From Pseudomonas knackmussii B13 (GTDB lineage Bacteria; Pseudomonadota; Gammaproteobacteria; Pseudomonadales; Pseudomonadaceae): a DNA stretch of 64,000 bases. The first letter of the stretch is position 1; each line of letters starts with the position of its first letter. Shown here piece by piece: positions 15,545 through 25,048 of the stretch. The position numbers were made by a program, and so were the translations under genes. The notes under the pieces are model-generated. The model ran no database searches. It was not told where the DNA came from and was given only the letters and a program-made list of their open reading frames with translations. The stretch covers positions 2,363,501 through 2,427,500 of the forward strand of contig NZ_HG322950.1 of the NCBI RefSeq assembly GCF_000689415.1. The letters run 5' to 3'.

Positions 15545-15612
15545 CTATGGCGTATTACGGTAATCAGGCTTCCACACCTGACCGCGGCAAATCCGCGGCG
15601 GGCGAAACCCTA
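15545..15612 (-). ncRNA. C4-like antisense RNA element upstream of Bro-N, locus 1
   Basis: The minus-strand leader contains a CCGCGG-ATTTG-CCGCGG hairpin (15582-15598) followed by a TCAGG...CCTGA stem. The stretch GTGGAAGCC (complement of 15567-15575) can pair with GGTCTTCCAC further down the same transcript (complement of 15440-15449), leaving one bulged base. A second segment (complement of about 15537-15551) is complementary to about 15494-15515. The layout and position upstream of an antirepressor-like gene match the C4 RNA of phages P1/P7. The exact ends are not determined. Confidence 0.6.
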
Positions 15613-15618
15613 CGCAGG

Positions 15619-15821
15619 GAGCTTGTAGGACCGCAACGCCATAGGCGAGTAGGAAGTTTCCCAAAGCCTCCGCATGTGTGGGAACGCAGATTCTTTCTCG
15701 CCGGGCCGTCTGGCCCGGTTCATGCGGCCCGGAGGGGGCAATTGCGAGAGGCGACTATCCGCCCGGTGTGACCTGTTGCTTTTGGCTGCAATCGGCCAAT
15801 TGCGGACATTTGGTCAAGAGA
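15619..15821. other. Region upstream of the C4-like element
   Basis: The part at about 15624-15693 is nearly identical to the matching part of locus 2 (about 56147-56216), including cgcaacgccataggcgag and gtaggaagtttcccaaagcc, and likely holds the C4 promoter. A hairpin gccgggccgtctggcccgg follows. A degenerate dispersed repeat (ttttggctgcaatcggccaa) lies at about 15780-15800. No gene is seen. Confidence 0.5.
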
Positions 15822-16898
15822 CTATGTCTGAGCAACCGGCTTGCTTACCGGCCAAGAAACAATGAACAAACTTCCCATTCCAGATGCCTGGCATATCGCC
15901 TGACCACCATGGGCCTCTGCGATAGCTTTGACCACGGCGAGCCCCAGGCCACTACCGCCGCTTTTTCGAGAGCGCGAAGGATCGCCACGACGAAAGGCCT
16001 CGAAGATCTCTCTGGTCAGTTCGCTATCAATGCCGGGGCCATCGTCTTCCACGCTCAACTGACAGTCGTCGCCGACCTTTTGCAGACGCACTCGCAGGTT
16101 GCCCGGATCGGCATGGCGCAGTGCGTTCTCCAGCAAAGCCATCAGCGCCTGACGGATGCGTAGCCCATCACACTCCACTAGCAAGTTGGCATCCAGTTCG
16201 TCGTGTAGGTGGAAGCCCTTGGCTGCCATCGGCTCGGCGAAGGCCCGTAGCACAGTGCCGAGTTCATCGGCCAGACGGACGCTGGTGCGCTGTATATCCA
16301 GGTGGCCGCTATCCCTGAGACTCAGCACGCGCAGGTCTTCGATCAAACGGTTGAGTCCCTCCACCTGGCGTAGCAGGCCTTCGAACAGCTCATTGCTGGG
16401 ATCGAACACGCCTTCTGCCAGGCCCTGCAGGCGGCCGCGCAGAATTGTCACCGGTGTGCGCAGCTCGTGGGCGATGGCTGCGTTCCAGAATTCGCGCTCG
16501 CGGGTCATGCACTGCAGGCGCTCGGCCATGAGGTTGAAGTCGCGTACCAGTTGCGCTGTCTCGCCCGTGGCCTGCTCGTCCAGCGGTGCGCGTGCCGTGA
16601 GATTGCCCTGGGCCACTTCGCGCAGGCTGTGTGCCACCGAGTTCAGCGGGGTGATCAGGCGCCGCGACAGGCGGATGGCGACGAACACTGCCATGCCCAG
16701 TGCGGCGGCAATGGTGCAGCCAATCCAGATCATCTCTACCCGCGAGGGCACCCAGGTATCCGAGATGCTGCCCGGCATGTAAGCCGTAGCGATGGCATAG
16801 AAAACGTAGGAGCCGAACACGGCGATGAAAATGATGCTCAGCGCCATCACCGCCAGGGACTGGATGAACTGCCGGCGCAGTCCGGTTGCCGGCTTCAT
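15822..16898 (-). CDS. Two-component sensor histidine kinase (BaeS/AdeS type)
   Basis: 358 residues. Two membrane helices (about 13-35 and 55-75) flank a short periplasmic loop. A HAMP segment follows (RRLITPLNSVAHSLREVAQGNLTARAP), then the HisKA box with the phosphorylated His in AIAHELRTPVTILRGRL (about 140-157) and a full ATPase domain: N box ALMALLENALRHA, G1 VEDDGPGI, G2 GGSGLGLAVVKAIAEAHGG. Its start overlaps the regulator's stop by four bases (ATGA). The pair is divergent from an RND efflux operon, as in adeRS-adeABC and smeSR-smeABC, so it probably controls that pump in response to an envelope or drug signal. Confidence 0.92.
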   Translation of the reverse strand: MKPATGLRRQFIQSLAVMALSIIFIAVFGSYVFYAIATAYMPGSISDTWVPSRVEMIWIGCTIAAALGMAVFVAIRLSRRLITPLNSVAHSLREVAQGNLTARAPLDEQATGETAQLVRDFNLMAERLQCMTREREFWNAAIAHELRTPVTILRGRLQGLAEGVFDPSNELFEGLLRQVEGLNRLIEDLRVLSLRDSGHLDIQRTSVRLADELGTVLRAFAEPMAAKGFHLHDELDANLLVECDGLRIRQALMALLENALRHADPGNLRVRLQKVGDDCQLSVEDDGPGIDSELTREIFEAFRRGDPSRSRKSGGSGLGLAVVKAIAEAHGGQAICQASGMGSLFIVSWPVSKPVAQT

Positions 16899-17629
16899 GC
16901 GTCGCTGCCGAAGCGATAGCCCACGCCCCAGACACTGGCCGGCACGCCCTGGATATCGTGCGCTTCAAGCTTCTTGCGCAGTTTGCTGATGTGGCTGTCC
17001 ACGGTGCGTTCCTGGGTGTCACCTTCGGGCAGGCAGTTGACCAACAGTTCGGCACGGCTGAACGCCCGTTTCGGCGCGCGCATCAGGCAGGCCAGCAGTT
17101 TGAACTCGGTCAGAGTCAGATCCAGTGTGTGTGTTTGGCCATGCTGCTGCACGCTGGCTTCATGGCTGTCCAGGTCGATCTGGAAGGCGCCGACGCGCAG
17201 GATCCGGGTGGCGGCCGGCGCGCTCGCCCGCGTGCGCCTCAGCACCGCCTGAACACGTGCCACCACCTCGGCCGGGTTGAAGGGTTTGACCACGTAGTCG
17301 TCGGCGCCCAGGCGCAGCCCCATCAGCTTGTCGATGTCCTGGTCGAGCGCGGTGAGCATGATCACCGGCGTATCGCCACGGGAGCGGATTTCGCTGAGCA
17401 CGTGCCAGCCATCGAGATGGGGCATCTGAACGTCCAGCAGCAACAGATCCGGCTTGAGCGTCTGGTGCATGGCCAATGCCTGGTGGCCATCGCAAGCATG
17501 CTGGGTGCGCAAACCGCTACGTTGCAGATAGGCGATGAGGATGTCGGCGATCTCTGCCTCGTCCTCGGCGATCAGCACCAGTGCCGAGGCGTGGGAGGTA
17601 AGGCTGGTGCGCGCATTAAGATCGGCCAT
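16895..17629 (-). CDS. OmpR-family response regulator
   Basis: 244 residues. The receiver domain has the acidic pocket (AEDEAE), the phospho-acceptor Asp in DLLLLDVQMP, the Thr in MLTALD and the Lys in VVKPF. The winged-helix output domain ends with RTVDSHISKLRKKLE and VWGVGYRF. It is the first gene of a two-gene unit with the kinase. A 162-bp gap separates it from the divergent membrane-fusion-protein gene, and it likely binds there; I could not identify a clear repeat. Confidence 0.93.
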   Translation of the reverse strand: MADLNARTSLTSHASALVLIAEDEAEIADILIAYLQRSGLRTQHACDGHQALAMHQTLKPDLLLLDVQMPHLDGWHVLSEIRSRGDTPVIMLTALDQDIDKLMGLRLGADDYVVKPFNPAEVVARVQAVLRRTRASAPAATRILRVGAFQIDLDSHEASVQQHGQTHTLDLTLTEFKLLACLMRAPKRAFSRAELLVNCLPEGDTQERTVDSHISKLRKKLEAHDIQGVPASVWGVGYRFGSDA

Positions 17630-17791
17630 GAACAGTCTCGCAGACGGTGACGCCGAATTTTATAGCGCTCTCCATGCTTTCTCCACAAAGCCTCGAATCA
17701 TTCGCAATAGCCACGCCCCAGACTGCAGCCTCGATCAGCTCCCGGCCGACATCAGGTCGGCCTGGGCGTAGCGTGCAACGAGGAGTGGGTT

Positions 17792-18946
17792 ATGGGCAGT
17801 AAACAGCGGCCTCTGGGCGTCGTGTTCGCAGGACTTGCCGTATTGGCTCTGGCAGGTTGCGATGCGGCGCCACAGGAAACCGCAGCACCGGCGCCTGTCC
17901 AGGTGTCGGTACTGAAACTGCAAGCGCACGAGCTGGCCATCAACGAGGTTCTCCCCGCGCGCGTGGCAGCCGTACGCAGCGCCGAGATTCGCGCGCAGAT
18001 CGGCGGCATCGTGCAGCGTCGTCTGTTCGAGCAGGGCGCCGAGATCAAGGCCGGTACCGTGCTGTTCCAGATCAACCCGGCGCCGTTCAAGGCCGAAGTC
18101 GATAGCGCCTCCGCGGCCTTGCAGCGTGCCAAGGCAGTCTTGGCGCGGGCGCGCGTGCAGGCCGAGCGCCTCAACCCATTGATGCGCGCAGAGGCGGTCA
18201 GCCGCCAGGTGTATGACGATGCCGTGGCGCTGCGTGAGCAGGCCGCCGCCGATGTTGCCCAGGCCCGGGCAACGCTGGCTCGGCGCAAGCTGGACCTGCA
18301 GTTCGCCAGCGTCGAGGCGCCGATTGCCGGGCGGATCGACCAGGCGCTCGTCAGCGAAGGCGCACTGGTGTCGCCGAGCGATGCCACGCCCATGGCGCGC
18401 ATTCAGCAAATCGACCAGGTGTACGTCGATGTGCGCCAGCCCGCTTCAGTGCTGGACGCGCTGCGTCAGCGGGCTGGTGAGGCGTCGCCGGAACTGAGCG
18501 TGGACATCCTGGGCAGCGACGGCAAACCGCTGGGCATGCGCGGGCGCGTCCTGTTTTCTGGCGTTGAGGTGGATGCCGGAACCGGCGACGTTCTGCTGCG
18601 GATACTGGTGGACAACCCGCAACGCCGCCTGCTGCCCGGTCTCTACGTGCAGGCGCGGATTCCGCGAGCTCATTACCCCGCCGCTGTCAGCGTGCCGCAG
18701 CAGGCGGTGACCCGCAGCGCGGGCCAGGCCAGCGTGTGGGTGGTGGATGCTCAGGGCCGGGTACGCCCGGTGCCCATCGAGCTCGGTGAACTGGTCGAGC
18801 GTCACTACCGCGTGGTGTCCGGAGTCAACGCCGGACAGCAGGTGGTGGTCGAGGGGATCGAACGCCTGAGTCCCGACGCCCAGGTCGCCACACGCCCCTG
18901 GCAGCCCGCCACCAACCACGAACAGCTCAGCGCTGTCGCGCGCTGA
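17792..18946 (+). CDS. RND efflux periplasmic adaptor (membrane fusion protein)
   Basis: 384 residues. A signal with lipobox LALAGC (Cys23) makes it a lipoprotein like MexA. The order is typical: barrel-sandwich/lipoyl half-motifs (RAQIGGIVQRRLFEQGAEIKAGTVLFQI and FASVEAPIAGRIDQALVSEGALVS) around a helical hairpin (about 105-165), then the beta-barrel and membrane-proximal domains. GAGGAG precedes the start. It links the inner-membrane pump to the outer-membrane channel encoded downstream. It resembles the AdeA/MexA/MexP group; I cannot assign a specific Mex name by eye. Confidence 0.93.
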   Translation: MGSKQRPLGVVFAGLAVLALAGCDAAPQETAAPAPVQVSVLKLQAHELAINEVLPARVAAVRSAEIRAQIGGIVQRRLFEQGAEIKAGTVLFQINPAPFKAEVDSASAALQRAKAVLARARVQAERLNPLMRAEAVSRQVYDDAVALREQAAADVAQARATLARRKLDLQFASVEAPIAGRIDQALVSEGALVSPSDATPMARIQQIDQVYVDVRQPASVLDALRQRAGEASPELSVDILGSDGKPLGMRGRVLFSGVEVDAGTGDVLLRILVDNPQRRLLPGLYVQARIPRAHYPAAVSVPQQAVTRSAGQASVWVVDAQGRVRPVPIELGELVERHYRVVSGVNAGQQVVVEGIERLSPDAQVATRPWQPATNHEQLSAVAR

Positions 18947-18962
18947 GTCCGGAGAAGCTGTC

Positions 18963-21900
18963 ATGCCGCAGTTTTTCATCAACCGCCCAGTGTTTGCCTG
19001 GGTGATCGCCCTGTTCATCGTGCTGGGCGGCGTCATCGCCATCCCGCAATTGCCCATCGCCCGATATCCGTCGGTGGCGCCGCCGTCGGTGACCCTCTAC
19101 GCAAGCTATCCGGGGGCCACCCCGCAGACGCTCAACGACTCGGTGGTGAGCCTGGTCGAGCGCGAGCTGTCGGGGGTGAAGAACCTGTTGTACTTCGAGT
19201 CCTCGGTGGATACCTCGGGCTCCGCGCAGATCACGGCCACCTTCAAGCCGGGCACCGATACGGAGCTGGCTCAGGTGGACGTGCAGAACCGCGTTAAGGC
19301 CGTCGAGCCACGCCTGCCCCAGGCCGTAAGGCAGAACGGCCTGCAGGTGGAGTCCGCCGCCTCGAGCTTTCTGATGATGGTCGGCATGACCTCGCCCAAC
19401 GGCCAGTTCGATGAGGTTGCCCTCAACGATTATCTGGCACGCAATATCGTCCAGGAGCTGCGTCGTATCGACGGCGTGGGGCGTGTGCAACTGTTCGGCG
19501 CCGAGCAGGCCATGCGGGTCTGGGTCGATCCGAACAAGCTCACGGCCTACGGCCTGACCATGAACGAACTGGCACAGGCCATCGAGCAGCAGAGCGCGCA
19601 AATCGCCCCCGGCCGGATCGGCGACGAGCCAGCATTGCCCGGTCAACGCCTGACCGTGCCGCTGACCGTGCAAGGACAGCTGAGCACGCCGGAACAGTTC
19701 GCCGCCATCGTCCTGCGCGCTGGCGCCGATGGCGCCAAGGTGGTGCTCGGCGACGTGGCTCGGATCGAGCTGGGCGCTGAGTCCTACGCCTTCTCCAACC
19801 GCGAGAACGGCGTGGCGGCGACCAGTGCCGCGATCCAGTTGTCGCCTGGGGCCAACGCCGTGCGCACCGCTTCAGCCGTGCGCGAGCGCCTGGCCGAACT
19901 GGCGCCGAGCATGCCGGCCGGCATGGCCTACTCGGTGCCGTTCGACACCGCGCCCTTCGTCAAGGTGTCCATCGAGAAGGTGATCTACACCCTGTTCGAG
20001 GCCATGGTGCTGGTGTTCCTGGTGATGTTCCTGTTCCTGCAGAACCTGCGCTACACACTGATCCCGGCCATCGTCGCGCCCATCGCACTGCTCGGCACCT
20101 TCGCTGTGATGCTGCTGGCGGGGTTCTCGATCAACTCGCTGACCATGTTCGGCATGGTGCTGGCCATCGGCATCATCGTCGACGATGCCATCGTGGTGGT
20201 GGAGAACGTCGAACGGCTGATGGCAACCCAGGGGCTGTCGCCGAAAGAAGCCACCTCACGGGCGATGCAGGAAATCACCGGCGCGGTGATCGGCATCACC
20301 CTGGTGCTCACCGCCGTGTTCATCCCCATGGCCTTTGGCAGCGGCTCGGTGGGGGTGATCTACCAGCAGTTCACCCTGTCAATGGCAGTGTCGATCCTGT
20401 TCTCGGCTTTCCTCGCCCTGAGCCTTACGCCTGCACTCTGCGCCACGCTGCTGCGCCCGGTGAGCGCCGACCATCATGAAAAACGTGGCTTCTTCGGCGC
20501 CTTCAACCGCGGCTTCGAACGTCTCACCGCGAGCTACGGCGCGCGGGTAGCACGCCTGGTCGGGCGCAGCGGACGAATGATGGCGGTCTTCGCCGTGCTT
20601 TGTGCGGTACTGGCAGCCGCTGCCACGCAATTGCCGTCTTCGTTCCTGCCCGAGGAGGATCAGGGCTACTTCATGACTTCCATCCAGCTGCCCACCGGCG
20701 CTACCAGCGAGCGCACGCTGGACGTGGTCAAGGCCTACGAGGCCCACGTCGCCTCGCGCCCGGGGCTGGACGCCAACCTGGTGGTACAGGGTTTCAGCTT
20801 CGCCGGCTCCGGCCCCAACGCGGCCATGGCCTTCACCATGCTCAAGGACTGGGATCAGCGTGATGGCGCAACGGCCGCCGAAGAGGCCGCGCTGGCGCAG
20901 CAGGCCATGGCCGACAACGTCGAAGGCACGGTGATGAGCTTGATGCCTCCGGCCATCGACGAGTTGGGCACGTCCTCCGGTTTCACCATGATCCTGCAGG
21001 ATCGTGCCAACCGTGGCGAAGCTGCATTGCTGGCCGCGCAGGCACAACTGCTGGAACTGGCCGCGCAGAGCGCGGTGGTCAGCGATGTCTACCCCGATGG
21101 CTTGCCGTCCGGCGAGAGCATCCGTCTGGAGATCGACCGGGAGAAGGCCGAGGCCATGGGCCTTTCCTTCGCGGCCGTGAGCAGCACGCTGTCGGCGGCC
21201 ATGGGCTCGCTGTACGTCAACGATTTCCCCAATGCCGGACGCATGCAGCAGGTCATCCTGCAGGCCGACGCCCCCGCGCGCATGCAACTGGACGACGTGC
21301 TCGGCCTGCGCGTTCGCAACGTCAGCGGCGGCATGGTGCCGCTGCGCGAGGTGGTGACGCCGGTGTGGAGCGAATCACCGCAGCAGATGCTGCGTTTCCA
21401 GGGCCTCCCGGCGGTACGTATTTCCGGAGGAGCGGCTCCCGGCGTATCCAGTGGCGCAGCGATGGCCGAAATGGAACGCCTGGTGGCGAAGTTGCCAAAG
21501 GGCTATGCCGCAGCCTGGACGGGGGCGTCATTGCAGGAACGCCAGTCGGCGGCGCAGGCACCGCTGCTGATGCTGTTGTCGGCACTGGTGGTGTTTCTGG
21601 TGCTGGCGGCGCTGTACGAGAGCTGGTCGATCCCGCTATCGGTGATGCTGGTGGTGCCGCTGGGCCTGCTCGGCGCGGTAGCCGCGGTGATGTTGCGCGG
21701 CATGCCCAACGATGTGTTCTTCAAGGTGGGCATGATCACCATCATCGGCCTGTCTGCGAAGAACGCCATTCTCATCGTCGAGTTCGCCCGCCAGTTGCAT
21801 GCCGAGGGGCGCACGCTGATCGACGCCGCCGTGACCGCTGCGCGCCTGCGCCTGCGGCCGATCCTGATGACCTCGCTGGCCTTCACCCTCGGTGTGGTGC

Positions 21901-22100
21901 CGCTGATGCTGGCGTCCGGTGCCAGCGCCGAAACCCAGCACGCCATCGGCACCGGGGTGTTCGGCGGCATGCTCAGCGGTACCTTGCTGGCGGTGTTCTT
22001 CGTGCCGGCCTTTTTCGTCTTCGTCATCGGCACGCAGGAGCGCTTCAGCGCCTGGCGTGCGCAGCGTGGCAGTGCCGCGCTGACCCGGGAGAACCCCTGA
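18963..22100 (+). CDS. RND efflux permease (HAE1 family)
   Basis: 1,045 residues, full length for a MexB/AcrB-type trimeric pump. It starts MPQFFINRPVFAWVIALFI, the family hallmark. The proton-relay pair of adjacent Asp is in TM4 (GIIVDDAIVVVENVERLM), and the second half repeats the fold with GLSAKNAILIVEFAR. It exports amphipathic drugs or toxicants from the periplasm and inner-membrane leaflet. The gene is 16 bp after the adaptor and overlaps the channel gene by one base (TGATG), so the three form one operon. Confidence 0.95.
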   Translation: MPQFFINRPVFAWVIALFIVLGGVIAIPQLPIARYPSVAPPSVTLYASYPGATPQTLNDSVVSLVERELSGVKNLLYFESSVDTSGSAQITATFKPGTDTELAQVDVQNRVKAVEPRLPQAVRQNGLQVESAASSFLMMVGMTSPNGQFDEVALNDYLARNIVQELRRIDGVGRVQLFGAEQAMRVWVDPNKLTAYGLTMNELAQAIEQQSAQIAPGRIGDEPALPGQRLTVPLTVQGQLSTPEQFAAIVLRAGADGAKVVLGDVARIELGAESYAFSNRENGVAATSAAIQLSPGANAVRTASAVRERLAELAPSMPAGMAYSVPFDTAPFVKVSIEKVIYTLFEAMVLVFLVMFLFLQNLRYTLIPAIVAPIALLGTFAVMLLAGFSINSLTMFGMVLAIGIIVDDAIVVVENVERLMATQGLSPKEATSRAMQEITGAVIGITLVLTAVFIPMAFGSGSVGVIYQQFTLSMAVSILFSAFLALSLTPALCATLLRPVSADHHEKRGFFGAFNRGFERLTASYGARVARLVGRSGRMMAVFAVLCAVLAAAATQLPSSFLPEEDQGYFMTSIQLPTGATSERTLDVVKAYEAHVASRPGLDANLVVQGFSFAGSGPNAAMAFTMLKDWDQRDGATAAEEAALAQQAMADNVEGTVMSLMPPAIDELGTSSGFTMILQDRANRGEAALLAAQAQLLELAAQSAVVSDVYPDGLPSGESIRLEIDREKAEAMGLSFAAVSSTLSAAMGSLYVNDFPNAGRMQQVILQADAPARMQLDDVLGLRVRNVSGGMVPLREVVTPVWSESPQQMLRFQGLPAVRISGGAAPGVSSGAAMAEMERLVAKLPKGYAAAWTGASLQERQSAAQAPLLMLLSALVVFLVLAALYESWSIPLSVMLVVPLGLLGAVAAVMLRGMPNDVFFKVGMITIIGLSAKNAILIVEFARQLHAEGRTLIDAAVTAARLRLRPILMTSLAFTLGVVPLMLASGASAETQHAIGTGVFGGMLSGTLLAVFFVPAFFVFVIGTQERFSAWRAQRGSAALTRENP

Positions 22101-23536
22101 TGCGCCTGTTCCTGATCCTGCCGCTGCTCGCCTGCCTCGGCGCCTGCTCGCTGACGCCGACCCTGGAGCGCCCGGCCGCACCCGTGCCGGCGCGCTTTGC
22201 CATGGGCGCTACCACACCGGCCTCGATGCTGCCGCCCAGTGCCTTGGGCTGGCGCGCGATGTTCGGCGATCCGCGCCTGCAACGGCTGATCGCCCTGTCG
22301 CTGGCCAATAACCGCGACCTGCGCCTGGCCACCCTCAACGTCGAGGCGGTGCAGGCGCAGGCGAACATTCAGCGCGCCGCGCGCTTGCCGGCCGTTGAGT
22401 TGGACGCAACGAGCACGCGCGAACGCGTCCTAAACACTGATGCCAATGATCGCGCCAACCATGAAGTGAACCAGCAGACTGGGGTGAACGTCGCCCTCAG
22501 CGCCTTCGAAATCGATTTGTTCGGCCGTGTACGGGCACTCTCCGATGCCGCATTGGCGCGCTACCTGGCCAGTGAGCAGGGGCGCGACGCGGCGCAGATC
22601 GCTCTGGTCGGTGCGGTAGCCGAGGCCTACTTCGCCCAGCGCCTGGCTGACGAGCAACTGCAGCTCACCGAGCGCACCCTGGCCGACTGGCAACAGTCGC
22701 TGGAGCTGGCGCGCCTGCTCAAGCAGGCCGAGCAGAGCAGCAGCCTGGACGTGGCCCAGGCCGAAGGGCAGGTGGCCCTGGCCGAAGCCGACCTGGAGGC
22801 GCGTCGCCGCGCCCAGGCGCAGGCGGACAATGCCCTGCAGCTGCTAGTTGGCAGTGAGCTGCCGGGCGACCTGCCACCTGCTTTGCCGTTGGAGCGCCAG
22901 CCGTCGGTCGCACGTCTGCCAGCCGGGTTGCCGGCCGACCTTCTGCTGAGCCGGCCGGATCTGCGTCAGGCCGAGCAGATGCTGGTGGCTGCCAATGCCG
23001 ATATCGGCGCGGCGCGGGCGGCATTCTTCCCGCAGATTTCCCTGACCGCGTCGTTCGGTTACGCCAGCACCTCCCTCGGTGGCCTGTTCGACCCGGCCCG
23101 GCAGGTCTGGCGCTTCGCCCCGCAGATTTCCCAGCCGCTGTTCCAGGGCGGGCGCCTGCGCGCCGAACTGCGCCTGGCCGAGGTGCGCAAATCCGAGGCG
23201 GTCGCCCAGTACGAGCGCGCCATCCAGACGGCCTTCCGCGAAGTGGCCGATGCGCTGGCGGGAACGGCTACCTTCGACCATCAGATCGAGGCGCAAATGC
23301 GCGCTGTGACCGCTGCCGAGCGGCGCCTACGACTGTCCGACCTGCGCTACCGTGCCGGCGTCGACGGCCGCCTGGAACTGCTCGATGCCCAGCGCCAGTT
23401 GCACGCTGTGCAGCAGGCGCTGCTGGAGCTGCGCCGCGCGGAAATCACCAATCGGGTGGCGCTGTACAAAGCGCTGGGTGGTGGCCTGCATGAGCGTGAT
23501 ATTACGAAGACTGCCGCTGTCGCGGTGGCTCACTAG
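22100..23536 (+). CDS. RND efflux outer-membrane channel (NodT/OprM family)
   Basis: 478 residues from the ATG at 22100, which overlaps the permease stop. The lipobox is LLACLGAC (Cys14). Two outer-membrane-efflux repeats are visible, with ALSAFEIDLFGRVRALSDAALARYLA in the first half and the LLSRPDLRQAEQMLVAANADIGAARAAFFPQISLTAS hallmark in the second. It forms the TolC-like exit duct. Possession of its own channel makes the operon self-sufficient. No terminator is obvious downstream. Confidence 0.94.
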   Translation: MRLFLILPLLACLGACSLTPTLERPAAPVPARFAMGATTPASMLPPSALGWRAMFGDPRLQRLIALSLANNRDLRLATLNVEAVQAQANIQRAARLPAVELDATSTRERVLNTDANDRANHEVNQQTGVNVALSAFEIDLFGRVRALSDAALARYLASEQGRDAAQIALVGAVAEAYFAQRLADEQLQLTERTLADWQQSLELARLLKQAEQSSSLDVAQAEGQVALAEADLEARRRAQAQADNALQLLVGSELPGDLPPALPLERQPSVARLPAGLPADLLLSRPDLRQAEQMLVAANADIGAARAAFFPQISLTASFGYASTSLGGLFDPARQVWRFAPQISQPLFQGGRLRAELRLAEVRKSEAVAQYERAIQTAFREVADALAGTATFDHQIEAQMRAVTAAERRLRLSDLRYRAGVDGRLELLDAQRQLHAVQQALLELRRAEITNRVALYKALGGGLHERDITKTAAVAVAH

Positions 23537-23979
23537 AGTCGACCCAAATGGTCAAACCTTAGCCTGTCCCGGCTAGATCAAAGAGAGCCGGATCCCGCGC
23601 TCATTCTGCAATTTGAAGCCTTACTCGGATGGCCCAGATATCTTTCAAGCAGAGTTGGGTTTCTGCTCGACCCGTCTTTCTTTGCTCCAAAGCTGGCGAC
23701 AGCAAGTAGCGCTGGTGTTCGCGACAAGTCGTCCACCAGTGTGCTGATAAGGATGGCTACTCGGAGTACTGGCCGCTAACCGGGAAGATGGAGACCTATT
23801 TCCTAGGTCCGCTTCTGGCCGATCTCTGCCTATCGTGATCGACAGAAGTCGACCCATTGCAGCCATTCGTGAGTGGCAGAAACCGGCCAATAGCGGCCTG
23901 TCGGATGATCGGTTGATCAGCCCCTACGAAGCGTTGTTGATCCAGCGATGCTGGGCGTTCTACCCGGCAGCGGGTAGAG
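23537..23979. other. Intergenic region with a degenerate dispersed repeat
   Basis: No gene is supportable here. At 23848-23910 is a diverged copy of the intergenic repeat (gtcgacccattgcagccatt, then ggcagaaaccggccaatagc). The rest shows no recognisable structure. Confidence 0.5.
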
Positions 23980-24786
23980 CTATTTCTTCGTTGCCCGAGT
24001 CATCAAGTAGTGCTGACGCACCATGTTGTTCTCAAAGTAACGTGAGACAAAACTGTCGAGCTCCGCCCTGAAGGCCGCGAGTTTGGCCGGTTCATCTTGC
24101 AAAGCAGCAACCAGTTTCACCACCGGGCCAAGGGTTTCCTCTATGCCTTTGCGATAGTGCTGCGGACTTAACGCAGGAAACACCATGACTGAGCGATCAA
24201 ACACTATGTCTGTCACGGCATCTCCGAGCCGCTGGCGGATGATGTTTGGATCTCCCCATTGCGGAGGCGCGGCTGCGCCTGGAGGTGGCGGAACGAACTT
24301 GCCAACCAGCGCGAACATCTGCCCCACGTAGTGCTCCGGCGGCCATGTTGAGAACGCAAGCGTTCCGCCCGGTTTGAGTACACGCAGCATCTCGGCAGTG
24401 GTTACGTCCGGTCTGGGCGCAAACATGTGCCCGAACTGGCTGATCACCACATCGAAGGTCGAGTCCCCGTATGGCAGGGCTTCTACATCACCCTCAGTGA
24501 AGTCGATCTCGACGCCCGCAAGGGCGGCGTGCTGCCTGCCGTGCTCGATCAATACAGGCGAAAGGTCGAGCGCGCAGACCTTCGCGCCCACGCGCGCCGC
24601 CGTCACCGCCCCCACGCCAGTGCCGCAGCCGACATCGAGCACCACCTGGTTTGCGCGTATGCACGCATGTTTGACGAGCACCGCTGCCGTCGTCGTCGTG
24701 ACGGCTTCGAGCGGTGCGAAGAGCGACCATCCCTCTCGCTGAATGGCCTTGAGCTGGGCAAACGGATCGTTTGACACGGCGTACAC
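23980..24786 (-). CDS. Class I SAM-dependent methyltransferase
   Basis: 268 residues. The Rossmann-fold SAM site is clear: motif I VVLDVGCGTGVGAVTAAR (about 48-65), acidic loop ALDLSP, motif II GDVEALPYGDSTFDVVISQFGHMF, and motif III MLRVLKPGGTLAFSTW. This is the Methyltransf_11/UbiE-like group, which methylates small molecules; the substrate is not evident. It is a single gene on the minus strand, flanked by repeat-bearing intergenic DNA on both sides. Confidence 0.88.
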   Translation of the reverse strand: MYAVSNDPFAQLKAIQREGWSLFAPLEAVTTTTAAVLVKHACIRANQVVLDVGCGTGVGAVTAARVGAKVCALDLSPVLIEHGRQHAALAGVEIDFTEGDVEALPYGDSTFDVVISQFGHMFAPRPDVTTAEMLRVLKPGGTLAFSTWPPEHYVGQMFALVGKFVPPPPGAAAPPQWGDPNIIRQRLGDAVTDIVFDRSVMVFPALSPQHYRKGIEETLGPVVKLVAALQDEPAKLAAFRAELDSFVSRYFENNMVRQHYLMTRATKK

Positions 24787-25048
24787 CTCTTTGCAGCGGC
24801 GATTGAGGCAACGATTGAATTGTTTGCCGCAAGATGCAACTCGTCAAAAAAGGAAGGTTACCTCCCGCGCCCGTGCCCTGATTCGATGCCGGAACGCTCA
24901 GGTTTCATGTCCGCAACGGATCGATAACTGCCTCGGGCCGCGGGCAACTCCTGGCCGACTTCTGCCTGGCGTAATCGGGACAACCGCACCTTTGCATCCT
25001 GCAGACCGGGTTGGCCTCAGTGCGTGATGTCCCTCTGTCGCCAAGGGA
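24787..25048. other. Intergenic region
   Basis: No gene seen. A weak copy of the dispersed repeat may lie at about 24930-24975 (actcctggccgacttctgcc). Confidence 0.35.

Noticed and set aside
15424..15660. Considered as a CRISPR-like or retron RNA locus
   Set aside because: There are no regularly spaced repeats and no reverse transcriptase or cas gene; the C4-ant design fits better.
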